Under the pieces are notes generated by a model. It searched no databases, was not told where the DNA came from, and worked only from the letters and a program-made list of their open reading frames with translations. This document shows, piece after piece, positions 13,867 through 21,998 of a DNA stretch of 24,927 nucleotides. The position numbers and the translations under genes are program-made. The stretch is from NCBI GenBank assembly GCA_002352105.1, contig DEHV01000048.1:1-24927 (forward strand), read 5' to 3'. Position 1 is the stretch's first letter. Each line of letters opens with the position of its first letter. This stretch comes from Chitinophagaceae bacterium UBA2791 (GTDB taxonomy: Bacteria; Bacteroidota; Bacteroidia; Chitinophagales; Chitinophagaceae).

Positions 13867-15315
13867 TCAATGAACATTGCCAAAACACATATACTTTATC
13901 TCCAGGTACTCGTCAATTCCATATTTTGAGCCTTCCCTGCCCAGGCCGGATTGTTTAATGCCTCCGAAAGGCGCCAGTTCCGTGGAGATCAGGCCTTCAT
14001 TGATACCCACCATTCCATACTCCAACGCCTCCGCCACCCGCCAGCATCGCGCCACGTCCCTGCTGTAGAAATAAGCGGCAAGTCCGTATTCAGTATCGTT
14101 GGCCATATCGATCGCTTCCTTTTCGGTGTGGAACCGGAATACGGGCGCCACGGGGCCAAATATTTCCTCTTTGGCCACCCTCATTGCAGGCGTAGCATTG
14201 GTCAGCACAGTGGGTTGAAAGAACAACCCCTTTCCAGGCTTGCCTCCAATTGTCGCGCTGGCGCCTTTTTGTATGGCGTCGTCAACCAATTCCTTTACTT
14301 TTATCAGCGATTTCTCGTTGATCAGCGGTCCGATCATCACTCCTTCTTCCAGCCCGTTTCCCGACTTTAACTGAGCGACAGCCGCCGTTAGTTTTTTTAC
14401 AAATGCATCATACGCATTCTCCTGAACCAGGATGCGGTTGGTACATACGCAGGTTTGCCCCGAATTGCGATATTTCGAAGCAAGGACGCCTTTTACGGCG
14501 GCATCAATATCTGCATCATCAAAAACAATAAATGGCGCATTGCCGCCCAACTCCATCGAAACCTTTTTTATCGTCGGCGCGCATTGCTCCAGCAATACCC
14601 GCCCCACTTCCGTCGACCCGGTGAACGATAGCTTCCTGATCTTCTCATTTTCGCTAAACTCTTTTCCCGCGCCGGCTGAATCGCTGGTGGTAACCACGTT
14701 CAATACTCCCTGCGGAATGCCCGCCTCGCCCGCCAGTTTAGCCAGGGCCAGGGAGGTTAATGGAGTAGGAGAAGGAGGTTTGACAACAGCGGCGCACCCT
14801 GCCGCCAAAGCAGGCCCCAACTTGCGCGTCACCATCGCAAGCGGAAAATTCCAGGGAGTGATCACCGCCGCTACGCCGACGGGTTGCTTGATCGTCACTA
14901 AACGTTTATCCGCCGCATGCTGGGGGATCACGTCGCCATAGGCTCTCTTGCCTTCTTCAGCAAACCATTCGATAAAAGACGCGCCATAGATTACTTCGCT
15001 TAGGCTTTCCTGGTAGGGCTTCCCGCATTCCATCGTAACCAGCGTGGCCAGCGATTGTTTATGATCCAGGATCAGTCGGAACCAGTTCATCAGTATTCCC
15101 GCGCGCTCCTTCGCCAAAAGACCCGCCCATAACGGAAAAGCTTCCGACGCCGCATCGATAGCCGTCCGGATCTCTTCGATTTCCAGGTCGGCTACAGAGG
15201 CTATGGCCTTTCCGGTAGCCGGGTTAACCACGTCAAATGTTTTTCCTGAAACAGCGCCGGTCCATTTCCCATTAATATAAGACTGATCCCTGATCAGCTT
15301 TTGCAACGTTTCCAT
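13867..15315 (-). CDS. gabD: NAD(P)-dependent succinate-semialdehyde dehydrogenase (GabD-type)
   Basis: A 482-residue aldehyde dehydrogenase, the usual length for GabD. Catalytic Cys289 sits in GQTCVCTNR and the general base Glu255 in MELGGNAPF; Asn156 lies in PWNFP, and Lys179 in VVKPPSPTPLTSLAL binds the cofactor. The CVC pair (Cys289/Cys291) is typical of succinate-semialdehyde dehydrogenases and gives a possible redox switch. The reaction would be succinate semialdehyde to succinate, ending the GABA shunt; a related glutarate-semialdehyde activity is possible. No GABA transaminase gene is beside it. A consensus -7 box precedes the start. Confidence 0.85.
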   Translation of the reverse strand: METLQKLIRDQSYINGKWTGAVSGKTFDVVNPATGKAIASVADLEIEEIRTAIDAASEAFPLWAGLLAKERAGILMNWFRLILDHKQSLATLVTMECGKPYQESLSEVIYGASFIEWFAEEGKRAYGDVIPQHAADKRLVTIKQPVGVAAVITPWNFPLAMVTRKLGPALAAGCAAVVKPPSPTPLTSLALAKLAGEAGIPQGVLNVVTTSDSAGAGKEFSENEKIRKLSFTGSTEVGRVLLEQCAPTIKKVSMELGGNAPFIVFDDADIDAAVKGVLASKYRNSGQTCVCTNRILVQENAYDAFVKKLTAAVAQLKSGNGLEEGVMIGPLINEKSLIKVKELVDDAIQKGASATIGGKPGKGLFFQPTVLTNATPAMRVAKEEIFGPVAPVFRFHTEKEAIDMANDTEYGLAAYFYSRDVARCWRVAEALEYGMVGINEGLISTELAPFGGIKQSGLGREGSKYGIDEYLEIKYMCFGNVH

Positions 15316-15340
15316 AATGATCGTTATTAGAGAATGTATC

Positions 15341-15348
15341 CAAAGTTA
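15341..15348 (-). promoter_or_regulatory. -7 element (TAACTTTG) of the aldehyde dehydrogenase gene
   Basis: On the - strand TAACTTTG is an exact TAnnTTTG match that ends 25 nt before the ATG. The nearest -33-like TTG is 22 nt further upstream, slightly beyond the ideal spacing. Confidence 0.5.
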
Positions 15349-15414
15349 CTCATCGTATGTTGTAAAGATTCAATAATTGCTCCTTATAATTTTCCATTTT
15401 CCACCTCACATTGG

Positions 15415-15422
15415 TAAATTTG
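15415..15422 (+). promoter_or_regulatory. -7 element (TAAATTTG) of the PKD-esterase gene
   Basis: TAAATTTG matches TAnnTTTG exactly and ends 14 nt before the ATG at 15437. TTTC at 15391-15394 stands exactly 20 nt upstream as a 3/4 match to the -33 box. The leader would be very short. Confidence 0.5.
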
Positions 15423-15436
15423 ATCCTCGTTAAAAC

Positions 15437-16537
15437 ATGCGTATGATCAAAGCCCTGATGCTGTGGGGGATATTATTGCCCGTTTTTTTGTCGGCTCAAA
15501 CAACAGCCCATAGAATAGACGGCCCCGGGGGACAAAAGATCGGTTTCTATCAATACCTTCCTCCAAATTATCAAGCGGATCCCGATGTTAAACATCCGTT
15601 GATCATTTTCCTGCACGGCATTGGCGAAAAAGGAACCGGGATTGAACCGGATCTTGCGCGGCTAAATTGCTGCGGCATTCCTAAATATATCGACAAGGGG
15701 CATAAGATGGTCTTTACCTGGAATGGGAAAACAGAGGGTTTTGTAGTCGTTTTTCCCCAACTCGCTTCCAAATATGTTACCTGGCCCAACTACTATGTGG
15801 ATGAAATGATCAATTTTGCCAAAAAGAACCTGCATATTGATACCAACCGCATTTTTTTAACCGGCCTGAGCTTAGGCGGCGGCGGCACATGGACTTATGC
15901 GTCTTCTTCCGCAAGCAACGCTAAAAAGCTCGCGGGCGCCGCCCCGGTAGTATCTCCCTGCTTTATGACCAATGGCTGCAATATCGCCAACGCCCAACTG
16001 CCGATCCTTGCCTTTCATGCGCTGGACGACCATGTGGCGCCCCCCAGTTGCACCATCAATGCGGTTAAAAGCATCAATGATTGCGGCGCAAAAGCAAGCC
16101 CCAATATGGTGCTATATGAAACAGGCGGCCACCGCGCGTGGGTGACAAGAACTTACGATACCGGATACAAGTATCAAAACCCCAATATATTTGAGTGGAT
16201 GCTGGCGCAGGACAGAAGACTCAAACCCAATAAAAAACCGCTGGCAAAAGCTGGAAAGGATATTATCCTTTCAACTTCCCAGGGAACCGTTTTTCTGGAT
16301 GGAAGCGGATCTTCAGACCCCGACGGAAAAATAATAAGGCATGTCTGGAGAAAAATAAGCGGACCTTCCTACGGCGCTATGCTGGGCGAGGTTACGGCGC
16401 GGCCGCGGCTCATCGAACTTAACTACCCGGGAGTATATACCTATGAATTAAAAGCGGTTGACGACAGGGCCGAGTGGAGCACGGATACCGTATCGGTAAC
16501 CGTGCTTCCGGGAACCTTTCCCCTGACCAGAAAATAA
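15437..16537 (+). CDS. secreted alpha/beta-hydrolase esterase with C-terminal PKD domain
   Basis: A 366-residue exported enzyme. The signal peptide (about 1-20, ending VFLSAQ) is followed by an esterase/PHB-depolymerase-like alpha/beta hydrolase: oxyanion region IIFLHGIGEKG (about 57-66), nucleophile Ser145 in GLSLGGGG, acid Asp197 or Asp198 (HALDDHV), and His232 (GGHRAW). A PKD-like beta-sandwich follows (about 268-357; AGKDIILSTSQGTVFLDGSGSSDPDG, YTYELKAVDD), usually a polysaccharide-contact or spacer module. It probably removes acyl or feruloyl groups from plant polysaccharide; the substrate is inferred. No T9SS tail is recognised. Confidence 0.83.
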   Translation: MRMIKALMLWGILLPVFLSAQTTAHRIDGPGGQKIGFYQYLPPNYQADPDVKHPLIIFLHGIGEKGTGIEPDLARLNCCGIPKYIDKGHKMVFTWNGKTEGFVVVFPQLASKYVTWPNYYVDEMINFAKKNLHIDTNRIFLTGLSLGGGGTWTYASSSASNAKKLAGAAPVVSPCFMTNGCNIANAQLPILAFHALDDHVAPPSCTINAVKSINDCGAKASPNMVLYETGGHRAWVTRTYDTGYKYQNPNIFEWMLAQDRRLKPNKKPLAKAGKDIILSTSQGTVFLDGSGSSDPDGKIIRHVWRKISGPSYGAMLGEVTARPRLIELNYPGVYTYELKAVDDRAEWSTDTVSVTVLPGTFPLTRK

Positions 16538-16629
16538 CCCGCTGCCTTCGCCAGCCTGATTTGATTGAACGATCGCTATCCGGGCGGATCAATAGGGACA
16601 ATGTCCGTTTGCTTATCCCCGCCTGCTCA

Positions 16630-18243
16630 TCATTCAATGATCACCCTGCCTTTTTGCAGCCTTTTAATGGTCAGGCTGTAATCGCCGTCGCCAAGCGATC
16701 TTATCGCATACCCCGCATCGTTATTCGCCGTCTCTTTCAACGCAGATCCGTTTACCGTGATCGCCGAAGGTTTAAAAGCCAGGCGCAGGTATTCCGTACC
16801 TTTCTCCTCGGCAGCGGTATATTGAACCCTGCGCTCCTCATAAAGCGGATCTTTTAATATTCCTTCGGAATAAAGAATATGATTTGATCCCCTGGGCGCC
16901 CATTCCGGCACGGCGGCAAACACATGATAAAACATACGGGGGCATTCGCCATAAGTATCCGACCACCAACTTAAAATGCCTTTGCTCAGCGGACTTTCAT
17001 ACGCCTTACCTGTGGAATCGTTACAGTAGGTTACCCAGTTTAACGAGCGGTATGCTTTTTCTTTATAGGTCTCGTCGCCGGTAACAGTGTATAACCTGGC
17101 GCACTGCGCGGCATACCGGGCCGTTTGATAATCCATCTTGTGATTGAAATCATCCTGCTCTCCGACTATATTGGCGCCCCATTGATTTCCTACCTCTCCC
17201 TCGGAGCAACGCTCGACGAAATATTTCTCTGTCCATTTGATCAGGTCTATGGAATACTGCTTCCAGTTCTTATCAAATTCAGGGTGATCAAACAGCAGCA
17301 AACCCATATTGCTCGCGCTCAGATTGCTCTTATACGTATTGCTATAGACTTCCGTATCCGTATGCCCGTCCGTCCAGTATCCCGTTTTCATAGGGTATTT
17401 CACCGTGAACTTCCTTAGCTTGGCCGCAGCTCTTTTGTACTTTTTGACATCGCCGGTATTGGACCGGATCAGGTCGTCAAACAGCTTATATGCGTTTGCC
17501 CAATTGGCTCCATACGGCGCCGTTACCTTACCCGTATTCATAACCACGCGATAGGGCAATGGCGACTGCTTCGCATTGCCGGTTTTTATTTTTGCAGCCA
17601 TGGTATTCGCCACCTTGAGCGCGGCCTCCTTGTATTTTTCCTCGCCGGTAAACAGGTACATACGGTAATACGCTGATCCCATATCGCCGGCATGATCCAC
17701 CTGTATCTCATGCAAAACAAAACGTTGCGCAGAAGTAAATCCCTGGAACACGGTATCGCCCGCGTTGGTGGTAGTATAAGGCATTCCCGGCCAGTCGAAA
17801 GAATCGGGGCTGGTTCCATGTTCGATGGCATAATCCATCATCCCCTTAACAATCTTCATTACCGAAGCGTCGCCGGTATATGCATAATAGAGGCGGGCGG
17901 ATTCAAACCAATTGGGAATTTTCTCTCCAATATCGTTCATCCATTGATCCGGCTCCATGTTATCCTGGAATGCGCAATAAAAATAGTATTGCGGATACAA
18001 CGACCGGGGAGGAGGTCCGGGGCTATTCGGCGCTTTTTTGACAAACTCCCAACGCTTGCGAAGGAACAGGTCATAGGCAACGGAGGATGGGCCCATCCAG
18101 GATATCAGCTTGGATTGGTCATCCAATACCACCTTATGCAACCCTATGCTATCGGGCGTGGAACTAGCGGCGGCAGGGGTCGATTGGGCATTAACAATTC
18201 CCCCGGTCAAACAAAAAAAGACACATACAAAAAAAGATCTCAT
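16630..18243 (-). CDS. secreted alpha/alpha-toroid protein, possible glycoside hydrolase or polysaccharide lyase
   Basis: A 537-residue exported protein. The signal peptide MRSFFVCVFFCLTGGIVNAQ is clear, and the start at 18243 is chosen over an in-frame ATG at 18291 for this reason. Residues about 80-450 contain repeated helix pairs (ESARLYYAYTGDASVMKIVKGMMDYA, YRMYLFTGEEKYKEAALKVANTM, AAQCARLYTVTGDETYKEKAYRSLNWV), typical of six-hairpin/(alpha/alpha)6 toroids. Aromatic and acidic residues cluster in FDWPGMPYTTT and WWSDTYGECP. A small beta domain ends the protein. No CAZy family could be fixed, and catalytic residues are not identified. It is 73 nt downstream of the DUF4380 gene on the same strand. 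Confidence 0.75.
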   Translation of the reverse strand: MRSFFVCVFFCLTGGIVNAQSTPAAASSTPDSIGLHKVVLDDQSKLISWMGPSSVAYDLFLRKRWEFVKKAPNSPGPPPRSLYPQYYFYCAFQDNMEPDQWMNDIGEKIPNWFESARLYYAYTGDASVMKIVKGMMDYAIEHGTSPDSFDWPGMPYTTTNAGDTVFQGFTSAQRFVLHEIQVDHAGDMGSAYYRMYLFTGEEKYKEAALKVANTMAAKIKTGNAKQSPLPYRVVMNTGKVTAPYGANWANAYKLFDDLIRSNTGDVKKYKRAAAKLRKFTVKYPMKTGYWTDGHTDTEVYSNTYKSNLSASNMGLLLFDHPEFDKNWKQYSIDLIKWTEKYFVERCSEGEVGNQWGANIVGEQDDFNHKMDYQTARYAAQCARLYTVTGDETYKEKAYRSLNWVTYCNDSTGKAYESPLSKGILSWWSDTYGECPRMFYHVFAAVPEWAPRGSNHILYSEGILKDPLYEERRVQYTAAEEKGTEYLRLAFKPSAITVNGSALKETANNDAGYAIRSLGDGDYSLTIKRLQKGRVIIE

Positions 18244-18316
18244 AAAACTGATTAAGGCGTGAATAAAGGACGTTTCAGAAAAACAGCTCATCGGCTTATC
18301 CTTGCGCTACTATTTA

Positions 18317-19213
18317 TTATAAAAAAGATTGGGTTATCGGCAAAATATGCCGCTGCATGATCTCTTCCACGTTATCGCTGCTCGTTTTTGAGATCAACCA
18401 ATACTCCGTATGCTCCGCCGCCTCTCCGGGCGCAAGATCTGCTATTGGTCCCAGCGTTTCTATTTCCAGAAAATGCTGATTGATATAGATCTCGTTATTG
18501 CTGTTGAAATCAGGATATTGCCGGCGAGGTTCGTAGGAAAACCGTTTCAGGAACAACTCCCGGTTAAGATGATAAGCGCACCACCCCTGCTTGTTTAAAA
18601 CGCCTATTTTTTGTTCAGTATGCTCATTGGGATCCTGGGCGCCCAAAATATAATCATTGCCCCAGAACCAGCGAGGATCCTGCATCCTCGCATAAGGCCA
18701 AAGCGTCAACGGGCGGGCGGGTAATAAAAACTCATCCCCCTCTCCAAAAGGCTCCTGCGGCACAATAGCCGCGCCCCCCGGCGCCATGGCGGAGATCGCC
18801 CAGGGCGACAGGCTTACCGTCCAAAGATTTTTATTGATCAACCGGTGCGTCAGTTTTATTTCGTTGGCCGATGGATGCAAAACGATTTCCATTTCTTTAA
18901 CGATGCCGGTCGTTTCTTCCCTCGCCTGCCTAAGCGTTAATTTATTATCCTGCAACAGGTATTCTATCGGGTCGTTATCGGGATAGTAACTTCGCGGTAT
19001 GGCCTCCGGAGCATGCCATAAGCGATGCCCCCCATATATTCTCCAGCCATCCCCTCCGGTCTTACCTGCATCATCAGGAGATGCATAAAAAAAATTCTGA
19101 CCATCGATATACCCGGCGCGCAGGATCCGGCAGCCGATATCAGTAGCCGCAATGAGTTCTATCTCATCGTTGTAAAAACGAATACAATTCGGCCAACCTT
19201 CATAACTTATCAT
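18317..19213 (-). CDS. DUF4380 / galactose-mutarotase-like protein
   Basis: A 298-residue cytoplasmic protein with the DUF4380 pattern, related to galactose-mutarotase-like beta-sandwiches. It has IELIAATDIGCRILRAGY, GGHRLWHAPEAIPRSYYPDNDPIEY, KLTHRLINKN, and a final strand region TEYWLI. Aldose-epimerase or carbohydrate-binding roles are likely but unproved. Start: ATG 19213 is preferred because AGGA stands 9 nt upstream; ATG 19222 is the alternative. The frame stays open up to 19420, but that part lacks domain homology and is probably not translated. It lies just before the secreted toroid gene, so the two probably form one unit acting on the same glycan. Confidence 0.75.
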   Translation of the reverse strand: MISYEGWPNCIRFYNDEIELIAATDIGCRILRAGYIDGQNFFYASPDDAGKTGGDGWRIYGGHRLWHAPEAIPRSYYPDNDPIEYLLQDNKLTLRQAREETTGIVKEMEIVLHPSANEIKLTHRLINKNLWTVSLSPWAISAMAPGGAAIVPQEPFGEGDEFLLPARPLTLWPYARMQDPRWFWGNDYILGAQDPNEHTEQKIGVLNKQGWCAYHLNRELFLKRFSYEPRRQYPDFNSNNEIYINQHFLEIETLGPIADLAPGEAAEHTEYWLISKTSSDNVEEIMQRHILPITQSFL

Positions 19214-19543
19214 TTCGTGCATATCCTGATATTTAAGGCGACGGCAGAAAATCGTTCCTGGAACGCGCAGCCCGAACGGGAAAGTTACTGCAGTCCTTAA
19301 AAGCGCATCTACCCTAAATTGATGAATTACTATACAATCTTGTATTGCTTTACCCCTGTTAAGCGCGACCGCAAACAAAAAAGGCAAGTCGCTGGGACCA
19401 TCGTTAACCGCTTTTATCAACGCCTATGCCGCCGTGAAAGGCTGTTCGGGATAGCCTGCAGTAAACCATATTTGCTGAAGTAGGCGCGGAGGGATAAATT
19501 TATACTTTTATCATTCAGAGATCACTCAAAAAAATTTAATACC
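19214..19543. other. 330-nt divergent intergenic region
   Basis: The region lies between the DUF4380 gene (-) and the acetyl-xylan-esterase-like gene (+). It holds the + strand promoter at 19471-19502 and a short perfect palindrome ATACAA-TC-TTGTAT at 19332-19345 that might be an operator. On the - strand the DUF4380 frame stays open to 19420, without recognised homology. No RNA gene is seen. Confidence 0.5.
19471..19502 (+). promoter_or_regulatory. promoter of the acetyl-xylan-esterase-like gene
   Basis: TTTG at 19471-19474 and TAAATTTA at 19495-19502 (7/8 to TAnnTTTG) are separated by exactly 20 nt, the same spacing as the arsR promoter. The -7 box ends 41 nt before the GTG start. Confidence 0.55.
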
Positions 19544-20707
19544 GTGCAGGATTTACACAATAAACAGAGAGACCTCAGCATAATTGGGTTATATGGCGAC
19601 TGGGCCGCCGGATCGCTCGCGAAATCATTGCCTTCTTTGTCATTTAGAAAAGAAGAATGGACCGATCTGAACGCCTGGCGCGAAGCGGCAAGGGGTCGGT
19701 TGACAGACAGGCTGGCCATCCCCGATCTGGGCGGAATGCCCGAGGTTTCCGTTGACAAACAGTATGAGTACGACGGGCTGATCATCCAGGAATTAAGCTG
19801 GCAGCTGCCTTATGGCCGCCGTACGGAAGCGATCTTATTAAAGCCGCGGCAGATAAAAGGAAAGCTTCCGGGCATACTGGCATTTCATGATCACAATGCC
19901 AATAAATATTTTGGGAAACAAAAGATCACAAAAACCGGCGATCAGCAGCATCCGATGATGGCCGAGCACCAGCAGATCTGCTATGGAGGCAGGGCCTGGG
20001 CCAACGAGATCGCAAAAAAAGGATATATAGTACTGGTACCCGACGCCTTCCCATTCGAAAGTCGCAGGGTCATGATGCAGGATGTTCCCGATCACCTGAG
20101 AAAGGGGTTGAATGATGAAGATCCTGAAGAAGAAAGCAATATCATAAAATACAATGAATGGGCAGCCGAGCATGAGCATGTCATGGCCAAATCGCTGTTT
20201 AGCGCCGGAACTACCTGGCCGGGCGTGTTTTTCGCAGAAGACCGGAAAGCGCTGGATATATTGTGCTCGCTGGACGAAGTCGACCCTGCGCGGATCGGCT
20301 GCGGCGGATTATCCGGCGGAGGCATGCGCACCGCTTTTATGGGCGGACTGGACCCACGGATCAGCTGCGCCGTATGCGTGGGATTTATGACCACCTGGAA
20401 CGACCTGATACGCTATAAATCGTTTACCCATACCTGGATGACCTATGTGCCGCTGACGCCTAATGAACTGGACTTCCCGGAGATATTCGGATTGCGCGCG
20501 CCCCTGCCCACAATGGTATTGAACGACAATGAAGACGAACTGTACACGCTCAGCGAGATGAAACAGGCAGATAAAATATTAAGCGAGATCTTTCACAAAG
20601 CAGGCGCAGGCGACCGTTACCAATGCTCCTTTTATCCCGGACCTCATAAGTTCGACGTACAAATGCAATCGGATGCATTCGAATGGTTCGACCGGTGGCT
20701 GAAATAA
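19544..20707 (+). CDS. acetyl-xylan-esterase-like alpha/beta hydrolase (dienelactone-hydrolase superfamily)
   Basis: A 387-residue serine hydrolase. It has the layout of large DLH/Abhydrolase_7-type esterases common in Bacteroidota sugar clusters: oxyanion strand PGILAFHDHN (109-118), nucleophile Ser257 in CGGLSGGGMR, acid Asp328 or Asp331 (LNDNEDEL), and His368 (YPGPHKFD). An N-terminal helical part precedes the hydrolase fold. No signal peptide is visible, so it probably acts in the cytoplasm on imported esterified sugars. The start is a GTG; no ATG lies upstream in frame near the domain. It has a clear promoter of its own. Confidence 0.83.
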   Translation: MQDLHNKQRDLSIIGLYGDWAAGSLAKSLPSLSFRKEEWTDLNAWREAARGRLTDRLAIPDLGGMPEVSVDKQYEYDGLIIQELSWQLPYGRRTEAILLKPRQIKGKLPGILAFHDHNANKYFGKQKITKTGDQQHPMMAEHQQICYGGRAWANEIAKKGYIVLVPDAFPFESRRVMMQDVPDHLRKGLNDEDPEEESNIIKYNEWAAEHEHVMAKSLFSAGTTWPGVFFAEDRKALDILCSLDEVDPARIGCGGLSGGGMRTAFMGGLDPRISCAVCVGFMTTWNDLIRYKSFTHTWMTYVPLTPNELDFPEIFGLRAPLPTMVLNDNEDELYTLSEMKQADKILSEIFHKAGAGDRYQCSFYPGPHKFDVQMQSDAFEWFDRWLK

Positions 20708-20739
20708 ATTACAGGGCAAGCGGCTGGCCGATTGTCAAT

Positions 20740-20770
20740 GCCCTTCACAGAATCGCTATCCGCGAAGGGC
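20740..20770. terminator. hairpin GCCCTTC...GAAGGGC between convergent genes
   Basis: A perfect 7-bp stem with a 17-nt loop lies 32 nt after the esterase stop and 10 nt past the end of the convergent oxidoreductase gene. It could serve both transcripts. The T-run is lacking. Confidence 0.4.
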
Positions 20771-20780
20771 CGGTTCAGCA

Positions 20781-21833
20781 TTAAATACGCCGCCGATCGG
20801 CTTTCTGCCTGGCTCTTTCCATTATGGAAGCGATCGATACGGAAGCGCCGCCCTTTAATTTGCTTTCGTCTGCCGCCTCCATAAAGGCAAACTCCTCCAA
20901 TGTTTCTTCGGGGCTTACCGGTATAACGCCGGTATCAAAAAATCCTATGACATTAACCCATAAAGGATCGTATCCATCCGATTTGTTTAATATTTCTATG
21001 GCTTTTTCGCAGAATACGGTGGCTCCCATGTCTCCCGTTCCCGAACGGGTACCTCTATACGAACCGATACGATCGTCGTTCCATACGCCGACAACCATAT
21101 CCGTTTTTTCCAGATGGGTTCGACTTACGCTCTTACAACCCGTGCCCATAAGCGCATAAAGGATCTCCATGCCGTGGATGCCGTAATAAAAAAGATCGGG
21201 GTGATTAGGCTCAATATAACAGTCTCCGTAAGCGTCGACGCCCAGTATCTTTCCTGATCTTCCCCCCCTTACCTCTTTGGCGCCGGTTATATATCTCAGC
21301 GAAGAGGCGGAGAATACCGGGTTATTGTATTTTTTCGCTGCGTCAAAGATGAGCATGGCGTCTGCCAAAGAAGCGGCGATGGGTTTATCAATAAACATTC
21401 GTTTACCGGATTTTATCACCGGCAAAGCCTCATCCAGATGCCGGCGTCCATCCACGGATTCAAGCATTACCACGTCAACTTTCTTTAACAAGTCCTCAAT
21501 GGAGCCCACTATTTCTACGCCCTGTTTTTTTACCTGCTCTGTAAAACCGGCCAGGCGTTCGATACTTGCTTTCATGTCCGCGCTGCCCTTGGTCGGATAG
21601 GCGGCGGTCACCTTATAACCGCCCCAGCCCGCGCCGGGTTTAGGATCATTCAATGCCTTGGTGATGGCGACAACATGAGAGGTATCAAGACCGATAAGTC
21701 CTACCCTTTTACCAGGCGCTACAGCGTTATGCTCTTTTGCATAGACAGCGGGAACGCTGTTAGACAAGCTTAATCCGGCGCCGGTGATAAGCGCGTTGCG
21801 CACAAATTTTCTTCTGCTAAAATGCTGGTTCAT
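20781..21833 (-). CDS. Tat-exported Gfo/Idh/MocA-family oxidoreductase
   Basis: A 350-residue protein with a Tat signal (SRRKFVRNALITGAG, residues 6-20), hence folded before export. The Rossmann domain follows, but its dinucleotide loop reads GLIGLDTSH (45-53) instead of GxGxxG, and the usual EKP appears as DKP (149-151, MFIDKPIA). The C-terminal part is the Gfo/Idh alpha/beta domain. Relatives oxidise or interconvert sugars with NAD(P) held tightly; here cofactor binding may differ. It lies 165 nt downstream of another Gfo/Idh gene on the same strand, which suggests a common pathway. The substrate is unknown. Confidence 0.82.
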   Translation of the reverse strand: MNQHFSRRKFVRNALITGAGLSLSNSVPAVYAKEHNAVAPGKRVGLIGLDTSHVVAITKALNDPKPGAGWGGYKVTAAYPTKGSADMKASIERLAGFTEQVKKQGVEIVGSIEDLLKKVDVVMLESVDGRRHLDEALPVIKSGKRMFIDKPIAASLADAMLIFDAAKKYNNPVFSASSLRYITGAKEVRGGRSGKILGVDAYGDCYIEPNHPDLFYYGIHGMEILYALMGTGCKSVSRTHLEKTDMVVGVWNDDRIGSYRGTRSGTGDMGATVFCEKAIEILNKSDGYDPLWVNVIGFFDTGVIPVSPEETLEEFAFMEAADESKLKGGASVSIASIMERARQKADRRRI

Positions 21834-21998
21834 ATGTAAACGATTAGGTTATAAGATACCTTAAAAATAACCATAAATCATGGCTGAGCGGCTCGGAAAG
21901 TTTTAGTCAATAGGGGAAAATACAATTGACGGCTTCGTTAGCGGGGACCCTGACCCGGGAGGACAAAGAGAGAAATCAATTTTTTGCCAGGAACAAGT

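Noticed and set aside
17692..18255. 187-codon + strand frame
   Set aside because: Antisense to the signal peptide and first helices of the secreted toroid protein, which is much better supported.
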